From Povalibacter uvarum (lineage in GTDB: Bacteria; Pseudomonadota; Gammaproteobacteria; Steroidobacterales; Steroidobacteraceae), in the NCBI RefSeq assembly GCF_014202975.1, contig NZ_JACHHZ010000005.1, forward strand, positions 1 through 64,000: a DNA stretch of 64,000 nucleotides, written 5' to 3'. Within the stretch, counting starts at the first letter, position 1, and every line of letters starts with the position of its first letter. Shown piece after piece: positions 25,707 to 37,324 of the stretch. The translations under genes and the position numbers were made by a program. The notes under the pieces were generated by a model that saw only the letters and a list, made by a program, of their open reading frames with translations, did no database searches and had not been told where the DNA came from.

Positions 25707-26795
25707 ATGCCTCGCCGTAACGAACGTCGCGAAACGGAGATCTTCAGCATCTCCTTCCTGGACTGCATCACGTGCGGTCTCGGTTCGGTCGTGCTGCTGC
25801 TCGTGCTGAGCGACATGAAATCGCCGGAGGCTGAGCGGTCGCAGGAGGATCTGCAGGCGCAGATGGTCAAGCTCCAGGACGAGCTGGTCGATATCGCGGG
25901 GCAGGCGGAAATCCTGAATCGTGATCTCACGGCGCGACAGCAGCAGCTCTCCGAGGAGAAAGCGAAGATCGCGCGCTTGCGCGGCGACCTGACCGACATC
26001 CGCGGCCAGTTTGCGGCTTCGAAGAAGGAAGCCGACGTTGCGAACGAGATCGAAGGCCGGCTGGTATCGGCGCAGCAGTCCTTGAGCGAAGAGATGAAGC
26101 GCGTGCTCGGCCGCGGATTCCATCGCAAGAAGGACGATGCCATCGGCGGTATTCCGGTCGACAGCGAATACATCATCTTCGTCGTGGATACTTCCGGCAG
26201 CATGGTGAACTACGCCTGGCCGATGCTCATCCAGAAGGTGGAAGAGACGCTCAACCTGTATCCGCGCGTGAAGGGCTTCCAGGTGATGGACGACGAGGGC
26301 GGATACATGTTCTCCGGCTACCGGGGGAAGTGGATTCCCGACACGCCCGCGCAACGCAAGATCGTGATCGACCGCATCCGCAACTGGAATGCGTTCTCGA
26401 ACTCGAGTCCGATCGAAGGCATCGTCGAGGCGATCCGCACGTACTACTCGAAGGACAAGAAAATCAGCATCTACGTGTTCGGCGACGAATTCACCGGACC
26501 GTCGATCGACGCGGTGGTCAAGAGCGTAGATGTGCTGAATCGTGCGGACGACACCGGCGAGCGCAGAGTCCGTATCCATGCGATCGGTTTTCCGGTGCGG
26601 CCCGACGCGCCCCAGTACACGAGCATTCGCTTTGCCACGCTGATGCGAATCCTGTGCGCCAAGAACGGCGGTACTTTCGTGGGACTGGATGATCCGAAGC
26701 GCGGCGGACCCGCGTTCCGGATTGGCGGCACATCGCAAGAGGACGCGCCGGGCCAGGTCGCATTGCAGGCAGATCCCGCGTCGAATCCTTCCTGA
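25707..26795 (+). CDS. Membrane-anchored vWA protein 2 with MotB/ExbD-like helix
   Basis: 362 residues, paralogous in layout to the preceding vWA protein. Basic N terminus, membrane helix (about 15-36) starting SFLDCITCGLGSVVLL with Asp19 and CxxC, a coiled coil (about 42-130), then a vWA domain with MIDAS motif DTSGS (161-165) and a conserved-looking YVFGDEF strand. The N-terminal motif is nearly identical to that of protein 1, while the vWA domains differ greatly. Two such arms could form a heterodimer in one channel, as MotB forms a dimer. The start is the ATG at 25707, just after the H2 element. Confidence 0.85.
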   Translation: MPRRNERRETEIFSISFLDCITCGLGSVVLLLVLSDMKSPEAERSQEDLQAQMVKLQDELVDIAGQAEILNRDLTARQQQLSEEKAKIARLRGDLTDIRGQFAASKKEADVANEIEGRLVSAQQSLSEEMKRVLGRGFHRKKDDAIGGIPVDSEYIIFVVDTSGSMVNYAWPMLIQKVEETLNLYPRVKGFQVMDDEGGYMFSGYRGKWIPDTPAQRKIVIDRIRNWNAFSNSSPIEGIVEAIRTYYSKDKKISIYVFGDEFTGPSIDAVVKSVDVLNRADDTGERRVRIHAIGFPVRPDAPQYTSIRFATLMRILCAKNGGTFVGLDDPKRGGPAFRIGGTSQEDAPGQVALQADPASNPS

Positions 26796-26823
26796 CCTTC
26801 TTTTCCGACAGGCCGAGGTCGTT

Positions 26824-27687
26824 TTGAAACCGATAACAACAACAGGCGCGCCACGCATCGCCGGATGGCTTCGGCCGATGGCGCTCGCGGCAGCCACGGC
26901 CTCGATGCTCGTCGTTGCCGGCTGCGGCCCGGTCAAGCTCGTGGCGACGACGAACATTCCGACGCCGCTCGTCGTGAAGATTCCCGTGTCCGTCGCCGTG
27001 TTCGTGCCGAAAGAGTTTTCCGGCTTCGTGCATGACGAAGAGCGCTCGGGAACGGACTGGCACGTCGAGCTCGGCAGGGCACAGACGGACGGATTGATGC
27101 GTCTGCTGAACGCGATGTTCCAGCACGTCGTTGTCGTGGACAGCCTGAATGTGGGACCTCAGGGAGACGTGCGGGCCATCCTCGAGCCCAGCGTCGAAGA
27201 GTATGCGTTCGTCACTCCGCGCGATGCCGGTTCGCCGTTCTTCGCGGTCAGCATCAAGTACCGCATCAACGTCTACACGCCCGATGGGAAGCTCGCCGAC
27301 TCCTGGGGCTTCACAGGCTACGGCACGGCGCCTTCACAGGGAATTTCGAGCGACGCACCGCTCACGCAGGCGACGGCACTGGCGCTGCGTGATGCGGGCG
27401 CGAAGCTCGCCGTCGAATTCAGGGAACAGGCGATCGTGCGCGGCTTGTTGCCCGAAGGCGCTGTTCCCGATACGCCGGTCCTGCCGCCGACGGGTTTGCC
27501 GGCTCCGGCGCCGAGCCAGCAGCCGCCCGCATCGGCGCCCGCCGAAGCACCGCCGGCACAGAGCGAGCCGGCGGCGACGGAACCGCCTGCTGGAGGCGAG
27601 AGTGCGCCGGAGGCGAAGCCCTCCGAGCCGGTCGAGAAAGAAGAAGAGAAGAAGCCAGAGCCGGCGAGGGTCGAGTCGCTGGTTTAG
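26824..27687 (+). CDS. Putative lipoprotein with Pro/Ala/Glu-rich tail, last gene of the locus
   Basis: 287 residues. From a TTG at 26824 (GAGG ahead) the protein has a signal peptide with lipobox LVVAGC (Cys about residue 33). The folded part (about 40-195) has alternating strands (VAVFVPKEFSGFVHDE, FFAVSIKYRINVYTPDG) reminiscent of auxiliary outer-membrane lipoproteins that inhibit or guide trans-envelope complexes, though no family is certain. The last 90 residues are a Pro/Ala/Glu-rich tail. It closes the eleven-gene run, 28 bp after the second vWA gene. An ATG at 26878 is an alternative start but shortens the signal. Confidence 0.7.
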   Translation: MKPITTTGAPRIAGWLRPMALAAATASMLVVAGCGPVKLVATTNIPTPLVVKIPVSVAVFVPKEFSGFVHDEERSGTDWHVELGRAQTDGLMRLLNAMFQHVVVVDSLNVGPQGDVRAILEPSVEEYAFVTPRDAGSPFFAVSIKYRINVYTPDGKLADSWGFTGYGTAPSQGISSDAPLTQATALALRDAGAKLAVEFREQAIVRGLLPEGAVPDTPVLPPTGLPAPAPSQQPPASAPAEAPPAQSEPAATEPPAGGESAPEAKPSEPVEKEEEKKPEPARVESLV

Positions 27688-27699
27688 TAGGGATCGGAC

Positions 27700-27779
27700 G
27701 GATGGACTCCCGCTTTCGCGGGAGTGACGAAGACCAGATCGCTATCGCGATGACGTCCGGCTGAAGCCGGACCCACAAC
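27700..27779. repeat. REP-like pair, families A and B
   Basis: Family A hairpin (ACTCCCGCTTTCGCGGGAGT, about 27706-27725) followed by family B (GTCCGGCTGAAGCCGGAC, about 27754-27771) with its GACCCACAA tail. It fills the gap between the convergent ends of the locus and the TPR gene. Confidence 0.75.
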
Positions 27780-27807
27780 AGGAAACTCCTGTTTTGCGGA
27801 CCGGCGC

Positions 27808-29232
27808 TTACTCCGTTTCTTTCGCTCCGCCGCGCTGCCGGAAGATCTGGCGGAAACCTACTGCAGTGGTCACTATCGGTTTGCCGTCGACGAACTTCGG
27901 GCGGTAGCGCGAAGAGCGAATCGCTTCCAGCGACTGCGAAACCTGTCGCTCGGTCGCATCCTGCCCGACCACTCGTTCATCCGAAACGCTGCCGTCTTCG
28001 TGCACGGTGAACTCGAGCTGCACGAACCGTTCGACGACCTCGTTGGGCGGACGATTGAGATTGCGCGTGGCCAGCGACGGGATCGGGTAGTACACCTGCG
28101 CAGGGAAACTGAGGAGCGACTGCAGGTTGGCGGCGTCCTGGCCCTTGGCTTCGGCGATCAGCTTCGCCGCTTGCTCGTAGTAGGGCATCGATCGCGCCGG
28201 CGTCTGCTTGAACATGAACCAGTCGCCCGTCTGCACGAGCGCCCCGGCGTACGTCTGGACCGATCGGTCGGGAGTGGTTTCCAGGATCTTCAACGCCCGC
28301 AGCAATGCGCGTTCACCTTCGCCGCTGAGATAGCGCGGATTCATCGGCTCCATGATCATCGTGGTTTCGGGCTGCGGCAGTTTGTCGCTGCGCGTCACGA
28401 TGCCGAGGTGCGAAAGCACGATCTCTTTTGGAAAGCTCTGCGCAAGCGCGAGCAGCGGCTGCACGACGCCCACATGATCCGCACCGAGTTTGCGTGACGC
28501 GAGCGAAACGCCCTGTCGATAGAGCTGGCGCGCGGGTTCAACGAGCCCGACTTCCAGATACCAATCGCCGACGACGCAGAAGAGGGGGACCATGCGAGGG
28601 TCATCCTCGCCGTACACGTGTTCGCCCACGCGCAGCACGTACTGCATGTGGCGTTCGGCTTCTGGTGCCGCGCCGACGCGGGTCAGGCTGTCGGCGAGCT
28701 GGCGCAGCAGCCCTTGCTGCGACAGGTCGAACAAACCGGCCGAGCGTCGCGAGATGAGCAGCGCGCGATCCATGTAAGGGATGGCCTGTGCGTGCTTGTT
28801 CTGGGTTGCCAACGTGTAGCCCAGCCCGCGCAGAGGATCGATGAGTGCGGCGCTGGTCCGGGAGCCGTATTTTTCCGCGAGCTGAACCGCTTCGGTGAAT
28901 GCCTGCTCGGCGGCAACGAGGTTTCCTTTGTTCAGCTGTGCGCCGCCGAGCAACGACAGTGCTTCTGACAGTCGCAAACCGGTGTCCGCGGTGGCAGGTC
29001 TCGAAGCGGCCACGAGCTGTTCAGCTGACGCGATAGCCGCGTCCCAATCCTTGTTGTCGAAACGGGCCCAGTACTCCTGCTGCCAGGAAGGCTGAGCAAC
29101 GGGCTGCGCCGCGCTCATGCCCGACCAGGTGGCGATGAGGCCGCAGATCACCGCGGCCCCCATCCATCGCCTCAACGACGGTTGCGCGATGCTGGCTGAT
29201 CGACTACGACGCGGGTGACAACTTTGCAGCAT
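27808..29232 (-). CDS. Periplasmic TPR protein with C-terminal TonB domain
   Basis: 474 residues from the ATG at 29232 (an upstream TTG at 29283 is less likely). Signal peptide (GAAVICGLIATWSGMSAAQP), then TPR-like helices over about 330 residues, and a TonB_C domain at the end (VERFVQLEFTVHEDGSVSDE, then IRSSRYRPKFVDGKP). Stand-alone TonB_C domains fused to TPRs usually work in the periplasm as interaction modules, not as energy transducers, since there is no membrane helix and Pro-rich spacer. The gene is convergent with the vWA locus and may or may not be connected to it. Confidence 0.8.
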   Translation of the reverse strand: MLQSCHPRRSRSASIAQPSLRRWMGAAVICGLIATWSGMSAAQPVAQPSWQQEYWARFDNKDWDAAIASAEQLVAASRPATADTGLRLSEALSLLGGAQLNKGNLVAAEQAFTEAVQLAEKYGSRTSAALIDPLRGLGYTLATQNKHAQAIPYMDRALLISRRSAGLFDLSQQGLLRQLADSLTRVGAAPEAERHMQYVLRVGEHVYGEDDPRMVPLFCVVGDWYLEVGLVEPARQLYRQGVSLASRKLGADHVGVVQPLLALAQSFPKEIVLSHLGIVTRSDKLPQPETTMIMEPMNPRYLSGEGERALLRALKILETTPDRSVQTYAGALVQTGDWFMFKQTPARSMPYYEQAAKLIAEAKGQDAANLQSLLSFPAQVYYPIPSLATRNLNRPPNEVVERFVQLEFTVHEDGSVSDERVVGQDATERQVSQSLEAIRSSRYRPKFVDGKPIVTTAVGFRQIFRQRGGAKETE

Positions 29233-29340
29233 GACGATCGACGCCGTCTCGCTCGAGTGGACTGATGTCGAGGCTACAGGCAAGGCCTGCCGGGCGGAAG
29301 TGCGGTCCGCCTCATTTCATCCGGATGCTGAAGACGGAGC

Positions 29341-29361
29341 CCAGGTCAGTAGGTGACCTGG
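29341..29361. promoter_or_regulatory. Perfect inverted repeat upstream of the TPR gene
   Basis: CCAGGTCA, five bases, TGACCTGG. It lies between the HD gene stop and the TPR gene start (109 bases ahead of the latter). With no T tract it is more likely an operator than a terminator. The regulator is unknown. Confidence 0.45.
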
Positions 29362-29409
29362 CAGCGCGATTGCGTTCTCCCGAAATCCCTACAAGCGCGA
29401 CGAGAACAT

Positions 29410-30015
29410 TCAGCCGGTCGCCGGCTGCTTGTCCTTCGGCACGTAGATCGAGTTCTTCACGTTGGTCAGAACGCGACGGACCATCGGCTCGAAGGCTTCG
29501 AGCGGCATGTTCCTGAACTTGGGATCGAACGCGGGACCGTCATACAGGCGACAGAATTCTTCCGTATGGGCGTACCACGGATGCTCGTGGAACTGATCGC
29601 GCATGTTCCGGTCGAGCCCGAGGTAGTGGAAGAAGTAGTAGCCCTGGAAGATCGCGTGCTTCTCGACCATCCAGTGATTCTGCTCCGACACGAAAGGCTT
29701 GAGGATCGCGGCGGCCACATCGGCGTGATTGCGCGGGCCGAGCGTGTCGCCGATGTCGTGGAGCAGAGCGCAGACGACATATTCCTCATCGCGCCCGTCC
29801 TGGTGAGCACGTGTGGCCGTTTGCAGGCAATGCTGGAGCCGGTCGACCGCGAAGCCGCCGCAATCGCCATCGAGCAGGCGCAGATGCGCGAGCACTCGAT
29901 CGGGCAGATCCTGGATGAAGGGCTTCATCGCCCGATTGATGATCGACCAGTCTTCCCGGGTGCCATCGACCATCGTGTGAAACTGAGCGCGCGGCCCATG
30001 ATCGCCGTCAGCCAT
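29410..30015 (-). CDS. HD-domain metal-dependent protein (PhnZ/MIOX-like)
   Basis: 201 residues. HD signature: His in LQHCLQT, LLHDIGD, then NHADVAAAIL and VEKHAIFQGYYF, with a C-terminal TEEFCRLYDGPAF segment like that of PhnZ-type diiron HD oxygenases. These metal sites fit either a phosphohydrolase or an oxygenase; no phosphonate genes are nearby. The ATG at 30015 is chosen because GGGAG precedes it by six bases; an in-frame TTG lies at 30045. Confidence 0.75.
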   Translation of the reverse strand: MADGDHGPRAQFHTMVDGTREDWSIINRAMKPFIQDLPDRVLAHLRLLDGDCGGFAVDRLQHCLQTATRAHQDGRDEEYVVCALLHDIGDTLGPRNHADVAAAILKPFVSEQNHWMVEKHAIFQGYYFFHYLGLDRNMRDQFHEHPWYAHTEEFCRLYDGPAFDPKFRNMPLEAFEPMVRRVLTNVKNSIYVPKDKQPATG

Positions 30016-30120
30016 CGCCGTCTCCCAATCGCTGGATGGCTGCAAGGTACGGGCGGGCTCGGAGGCCTGTCAATCAGCCGGACGCTGGTGTCCCGTCAAA
30101 GTCGCCGCGCCTCGGGCGCC

Positions 30121-32022
30121 TTATGCGGCAGAGCGCAGTGACTGCGTTGCACCGGCCTGTGCCGACGGCTGCGATGCAGAACGACGCTGGGTTTCGGCAC
30201 CGATCGAGAAGTTGGAAACGGCATCCATCAGGTTCTGGACCTGGTCGCGCAGCGAGCCTGCAACGGCAGCTGTCTGCTCGACGCGTGCAGCATTCTGCTG
30301 CGTGTCGCCGTCGATTCGTTCGATGGCCTTGTTCAGCGTGCCGATGTCTTCGCTCTGCGAACGGCTCGCACGCGCGATCTCGTTCATGATCTCGGAGACG
30401 CGGGTGACCGACTTGAGGATGTCGCTCATGGCCGTGCCGGCGCTGCTGACGAGCGAAGCGCCCTTCTCCACGTCTTCGATGGAAGTGCCGATGAGTTTCT
30501 TGATCTCATCCGCGGCAGATGCCGAACGCTGCGCGAGATTGCGCACTTCGCTTGCAACCACGGCGAACCCGCGGCCCTGCTCACCAGCGCGAGCGGCTTC
30601 CACCGCGGCGTTCAACGCGAGCAGGTTGGTCTGGAACGCGATGTCGTCGATCACGCCGATGATGTCGCCGATCTTGCGCGAGGAGCCGGTGATCGTGTTC
30701 ATCGTCGCGACGACCTGGCTCACGACTTCGTTGCCGCGCGACACCGTGCCGCGAGCGTCGTCAACCAGGCGGTTCGCGTTGAGCGCGCTGTCGAGGTTGC
30801 GCTGCACGACTGTGGCCACCTGCTGCGCACTGTCCGCCGTCTCGCGAACAGCCGCCGACTGCGACGATTCGCGCTGAGCGAGCTCGTCGTTGGCCTGTGC
30901 GATCTGCTGGCCCGCATCGTCGATCGTCTGAGTCGCTTCGCGAATGCGAACGATCAGGGATTGAAGCTCCCGGCGGCTGACGTCGAAGGCTTCGATCAGC
31001 ATGGCGATCTCGTCGGCACCACGCGCCGAATAGTTCGTCGTGAGGTCGCCGCTCGCAAGCTTGCGCATGCGCAGCAGCAATGCACCGAAGCCGCGAAGGT
31101 TCGAGACGTAGAAGCTGGTGATGAGGTACGCCACGATCACCAGGCTGACGAGGGAGATGAACAGCAGGTTGTTGCGATGGCTCTTGAAGCCATCGATTCG
31201 CTTCGCGAGCAGTTCATCGAGCACAGAGGCCGTATCCTGCGACGCCGCGAGCGTCTCGACGATCAGTGCGCGGCCTGCATCCGCCCGAACCGAAGCCGCT
31301 GCTGCAAGGTCAGTGCTCTGCCGCAACGTCTCGGCGTTCGTGCGGAACTCGCGCCAGGCGCGATCGACGCCGCTCGTGTCGAGCTTCGAAGACAGCGAAG
31401 GATTGGCGCCGACAGCGCGGCGGATCGCGGTCGTCAGAGAGTCGTAGTAAGTCGAAACGCGCGCGATGATGAATTGCGCATTGGCGCGGTCTTCGGCCGT
31501 CACCGTTCCAGCCGTACGCACGGCAGCGGTGAGCGTGTCGAGCTGCGCTGCGGCGACGGCGAGTTTCGGCGCGTAGTCCATCGTGAGCGCCATGGCGTAA
31601 TAGGAATCGAGGTCGGGGTCGAGCGTCAGCTTCGAGTTGTCGCTCACCACGGAATAGAGCAGCACGGTCGCGGCGGGTGCATCTTGCGCACTGGCACTGC
31701 GAACTTGGTCGAGAGCGGTATCAATTTCGAGCGCGCGGGCCTGCGTCCGGTTCAGATCTCCAAGCGCGGCGATCTCGGCATCCGCGCGCTGCGACTGCAG
31801 CTGGGATTCCAGCACGTTGTTCAGCGGCGCGATCCACGCGCTGCCGAGCTGTTCCGCCTCGGCGAAGGCAATGTTGCTGCTCGAATAGCCCACCACGCCG
31901 TAGATCGCGATGCCGAGCGGCACCATGAACGCAAGGCTGATCAGGGCGAATTTCGCGGGCAGCCGCAAGTTCTGCATCATGCCGATGCCGGGGCGGATGG
32001 CTGCTTCGAATACTGAACTCAT
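30121..32022 (-). CDS. Methyl-accepting chemotaxis protein
   Basis: 633 residues. Membrane helices at about 20-42 and about 292-313 bracket a 250-residue periplasmic helical sensor. A HAMP domain follows (LRKLASGDLTTNYSARGADE region), then the cytoplasmic signalling hairpin with the conserved tip EAARAGEQGRGFAVVASEVR. There is no NWETF-type C-terminal methyltransferase-docking peptide. It senses an unknown ligand and would signal to CheA, which is not in the window. Start ATG at 32022; a GTG at 32052 is possible. Confidence 0.92.
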   Translation of the reverse strand: MSSVFEAAIRPGIGMMQNLRLPAKFALISLAFMVPLGIAIYGVVGYSSSNIAFAEAEQLGSAWIAPLNNVLESQLQSQRADAEIAALGDLNRTQARALEIDTALDQVRSASAQDAPAATVLLYSVVSDNSKLTLDPDLDSYYAMALTMDYAPKLAVAAAQLDTLTAAVRTAGTVTAEDRANAQFIIARVSTYYDSLTTAIRRAVGANPSLSSKLDTSGVDRAWREFRTNAETLRQSTDLAAAASVRADAGRALIVETLAASQDTASVLDELLAKRIDGFKSHRNNLLFISLVSLVIVAYLITSFYVSNLRGFGALLLRMRKLASGDLTTNYSARGADEIAMLIEAFDVSRRELQSLIVRIREATQTIDDAGQQIAQANDELAQRESSQSAAVRETADSAQQVATVVQRNLDSALNANRLVDDARGTVSRGNEVVSQVVATMNTITGSSRKIGDIIGVIDDIAFQTNLLALNAAVEAARAGEQGRGFAVVASEVRNLAQRSASAADEIKKLIGTSIEDVEKGASLVSSAGTAMSDILKSVTRVSEIMNEIARASRSQSEDIGTLNKAIERIDGDTQQNAARVEQTAAVAGSLRDQVQNLMDAVSNFSIGAETQRRSASQPSAQAGATQSLRSAA

Positions 32023-32485
32023 CGGACACTCGCGAAAAGTCGCTGCGCGCACCAGCGGACGGTCTGCGCCTGATTCTTGGGCTCACGCCGTCGCAGGCCC
32101 CATCGCAACGCGCACGGCCCTGTCGGATAAGGTCATGAAATCGCTGCGAGGCGCTGAACGGCGGATTCGGCGCTTAACCTCCCATCGGCGGTCTCCGGCG
32201 TTTCTTGAGAGAGACAAAGCCCGTCTGGACCGGTCGAGTTGTGGACTGCGTCACACGTTTCGGGGGAGGGGTCCGTGCGTCACTCCCGCGATAGCGGGAG
32301 TCCATGCCGGGGCATGCAGCGGGAGTCCCGCGGGGCCGAGATGGATCCCGCTTTCGCGGGGATGACCGAGGGCGGACCTTTCGGGCCCCCGCAGGCGTTG
32401 TGGACGAATCAGCGTCGTCGGTACGCCGACAAGCCCCCGCGGGCTGGACGCTCCGGCCACATATATAAGCCCTGCAACCGGACCC
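32023..32485. other. 463-bp divergent gap between the chemoreceptor and treS
   Basis: Holds a family A REP-like cluster (32279-32370) and, 17-24 bases ahead of the treS ATG, a TATATAA stretch (32462-32468) that could be a -10 element. I see no EcfG or LexA site and no credible small ORF. Confidence 0.5.
32279..32370. repeat. REP-like cluster, family A
   Basis: ACTCCCGCGATAGCGGGAGT, an incomplete middle copy (GCGGGAGTCCCGCGGGG) and ATCCCGCTTTCGCGGGGAT. The outer two are in opposite orientation. Confidence 0.75.
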
Positions 32486-35800
<3,315 letters not shown>

Positions 35801-35872
35801 CTCATCGACGGCGCGGGAGGAGAGATGTTCATGGGTGAGCGTGAAGCCGCGGCGCGTCCGCATCGCGTGCGT

Positions 35873-36451
35873 TCAGTCGCGTTCCCCAAAGCTTTCGGTC
35901 GTGTAGCGATGGATCTGCATGTCCGGTGCCCAGAACGTCGCGGGCCAACCCGCCTTCTGCTTCAGATGGCGCAGGAACTCGGCCGGCTGCGGCACTTGCT
36001 CCCATACCGATGGCAGGAACGTCGCCTGCGAAGTACCTCTTCGCAGCAGCAATCCGTCGATGCCGGGCCGCAGGATCGCGAGCAGCTCCGCTTCACTCAT
36101 CGAAGGCAGAACCTCGAGTCGACTCAGCGCGGAGATGTGGACGTCGATCCGCGGATACTCCGCGGATGTCAGCGGCGGGAAGCGTGGATCGTTGAACGCT
36201 GATGCCCATGCGTTTCGCCATACATCGCCCGCAAGCGAGTGCTGCGGCTCCATCGTTCCGCAGCAACCGCGCAATGCGTCCTGGATGCGCAGTGTGACGA
36301 ACGTTGCGCGAGGCTCCTCGAGCGCGGCATCGTGCGCTGCAGGCGCGTAGGTGCTGCGCTGACCGGTACGCAGACCTGCCTCGATGGACTGTCGCGCCAG
36401 GCCGATCAGTCCCCGGCGTTGTGCGGGATCAAGAGAGTGAGGCGGGCTCAT
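35873..36451 (-). CDS. amrA: AmmeMemoRadiSam system protein A (AMMECR1 domain)
   Basis: 192 residues. AMMECR1 landmarks: FVTLRIQDALRGCCGTMEPQ, then VWRNAWASAFNDPRFPPLTSAEYP and IDVHISALSRLEVLP, with GIDGLLLRRG later. AMMECR1, MEMO and a radical SAM protein often occur together and are thought to form one modification system whose substrate is unknown. The ATG at 36451 lies inside the end of the MEMO gene (23-bp overlap), with no ribosome site, so translation is probably coupled. Confidence 0.9.
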   Translation of the reverse strand: MSPPHSLDPAQRRGLIGLARQSIEAGLRTGQRSTYAPAAHDAALEEPRATFVTLRIQDALRGCCGTMEPQHSLAGDVWRNAWASAFNDPRFPPLTSAEYPRIDVHISALSRLEVLPSMSEAELLAILRPGIDGLLLRRGTSQATFLPSVWEQVPQPAEFLRHLKQKAGWPATFWAPDMQIHRYTTESFGERD

Positions 36452-37262
36452 GGATGGCAAACGCACCGTAGCCGACGACTCGCTGCCGGTCGCCCGCTGT
36501 GTCTCCTGAATTCATGCGAAGGATCTCGCTCACGTCCAGCGGACGATGGCGGGCGAGATGCAGAAGTCCATTGATGCACACTGCACCACAAGCTTGCTCG
36601 CCTGTGAGCGTGATCTGCTTCTGGAGGATCGCTTCACTCGTATCACCATCGATCCGCCGGGCGAGATCGTAAGTGTGATAGTGGCTCAGGTCCGAGCTGA
36701 TCAGGACGAGCGTCTCTTCGTCGCCCCAGGCCGCGTCGAGTACAGCAGCGACGTGAGCCGGTTCCGCGGTGCCGGCAACGAGAGGCAACAACTCGAAGTC
36801 ACCGAGCAGCATCTGCAGGAACGGCAGCTGTACTTCGAGCGAGTGCTCCTGCGCGTGCGGCGCGTCCGCCGACATCACTTCACCACTTGCTATCAGCTTG
36901 TGGCGCCGTTCAGCGTCGACGGGGATTTCCCCGAGCGGTGTGGCGAACGAATCGGATCGGGGGACGGCGACGCCATGCAGGTACACGCGATGACTTGGAC
37001 CGAGCAGAACAACTCGTCTGATCGTATCGCGTCGCGCCGCGATGGCTGCGTATGCGGCAGCAGCCACGCGACCCGAGTAGATGTAGCCGGCGTGAGGGAC
37101 GATCAGCGCTTTGGGCGTTCCTTGCGGCGTGCGTAAGGAATCGCTCGACGCACTGTCGAGGTAGCGAGCGACTTCGCTGCGCAGCTCTTGCGGATCGGCG
37201 GGATAGAAGAAGCCCGCGACGGCAGCGGGACGTACGCTTGTCTTTTCCGAGGCCGGGCGCAT
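36429..37262 (-). CDS. amrB: AmmeMemoRadiSam system protein B (MEMO family)
   Basis: 277 residues of the MEMO/extradiol-dioxygenase-like fold: VRPAAVAGFFYPADP start, LIVPHAGYIYSGRVAA, LLGPSHRVY, EHSLEVQLPFLQ, SSDLSHYHTYD. The conserved His and Cys residues of MEMO metal sites are present. The start is the ATG at 37262, giving a 62-bp divergent gap to the radical SAM partner. Function in the trio is unknown. Confidence 0.92.
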   Translation of the reverse strand: MRPASEKTSVRPAAVAGFFYPADPQELRSEVARYLDSASSDSLRTPQGTPKALIVPHAGYIYSGRVAAAAYAAIAARRDTIRRVVLLGPSHRVYLHGVAVPRSDSFATPLGEIPVDAERRHKLIASGEVMSADAPHAQEHSLEVQLPFLQMLLGDFELLPLVAGTAEPAHVAAVLDAAWGDEETLVLISSDLSHYHTYDLARRIDGDTSEAILQKQITLTGEQACGAVCINGLLHLARHRPLDVSEILRMNSGDTAGDRQRVVGYGAFAIHEPASLS

Positions 37263-37324
37263 GATCCGTATATACGCCGTTACCCATCGCAAGAGAAGCG
37301 AGGGTTTCCGGGCTTCGGAACGCA

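Noticed and set aside
11822-27687. Zorya-type anti-phage system
   Set aside because: There is a MotA-like subunit, but the partners carry vWA domains rather than OmpA domains, and no helicase, nuclease or ZorE-like gene is present.
32023-32485. EcfG or LexA control of treS
   Set aside because: I searched the 463-bp gap by eye on both strands and found neither motif.
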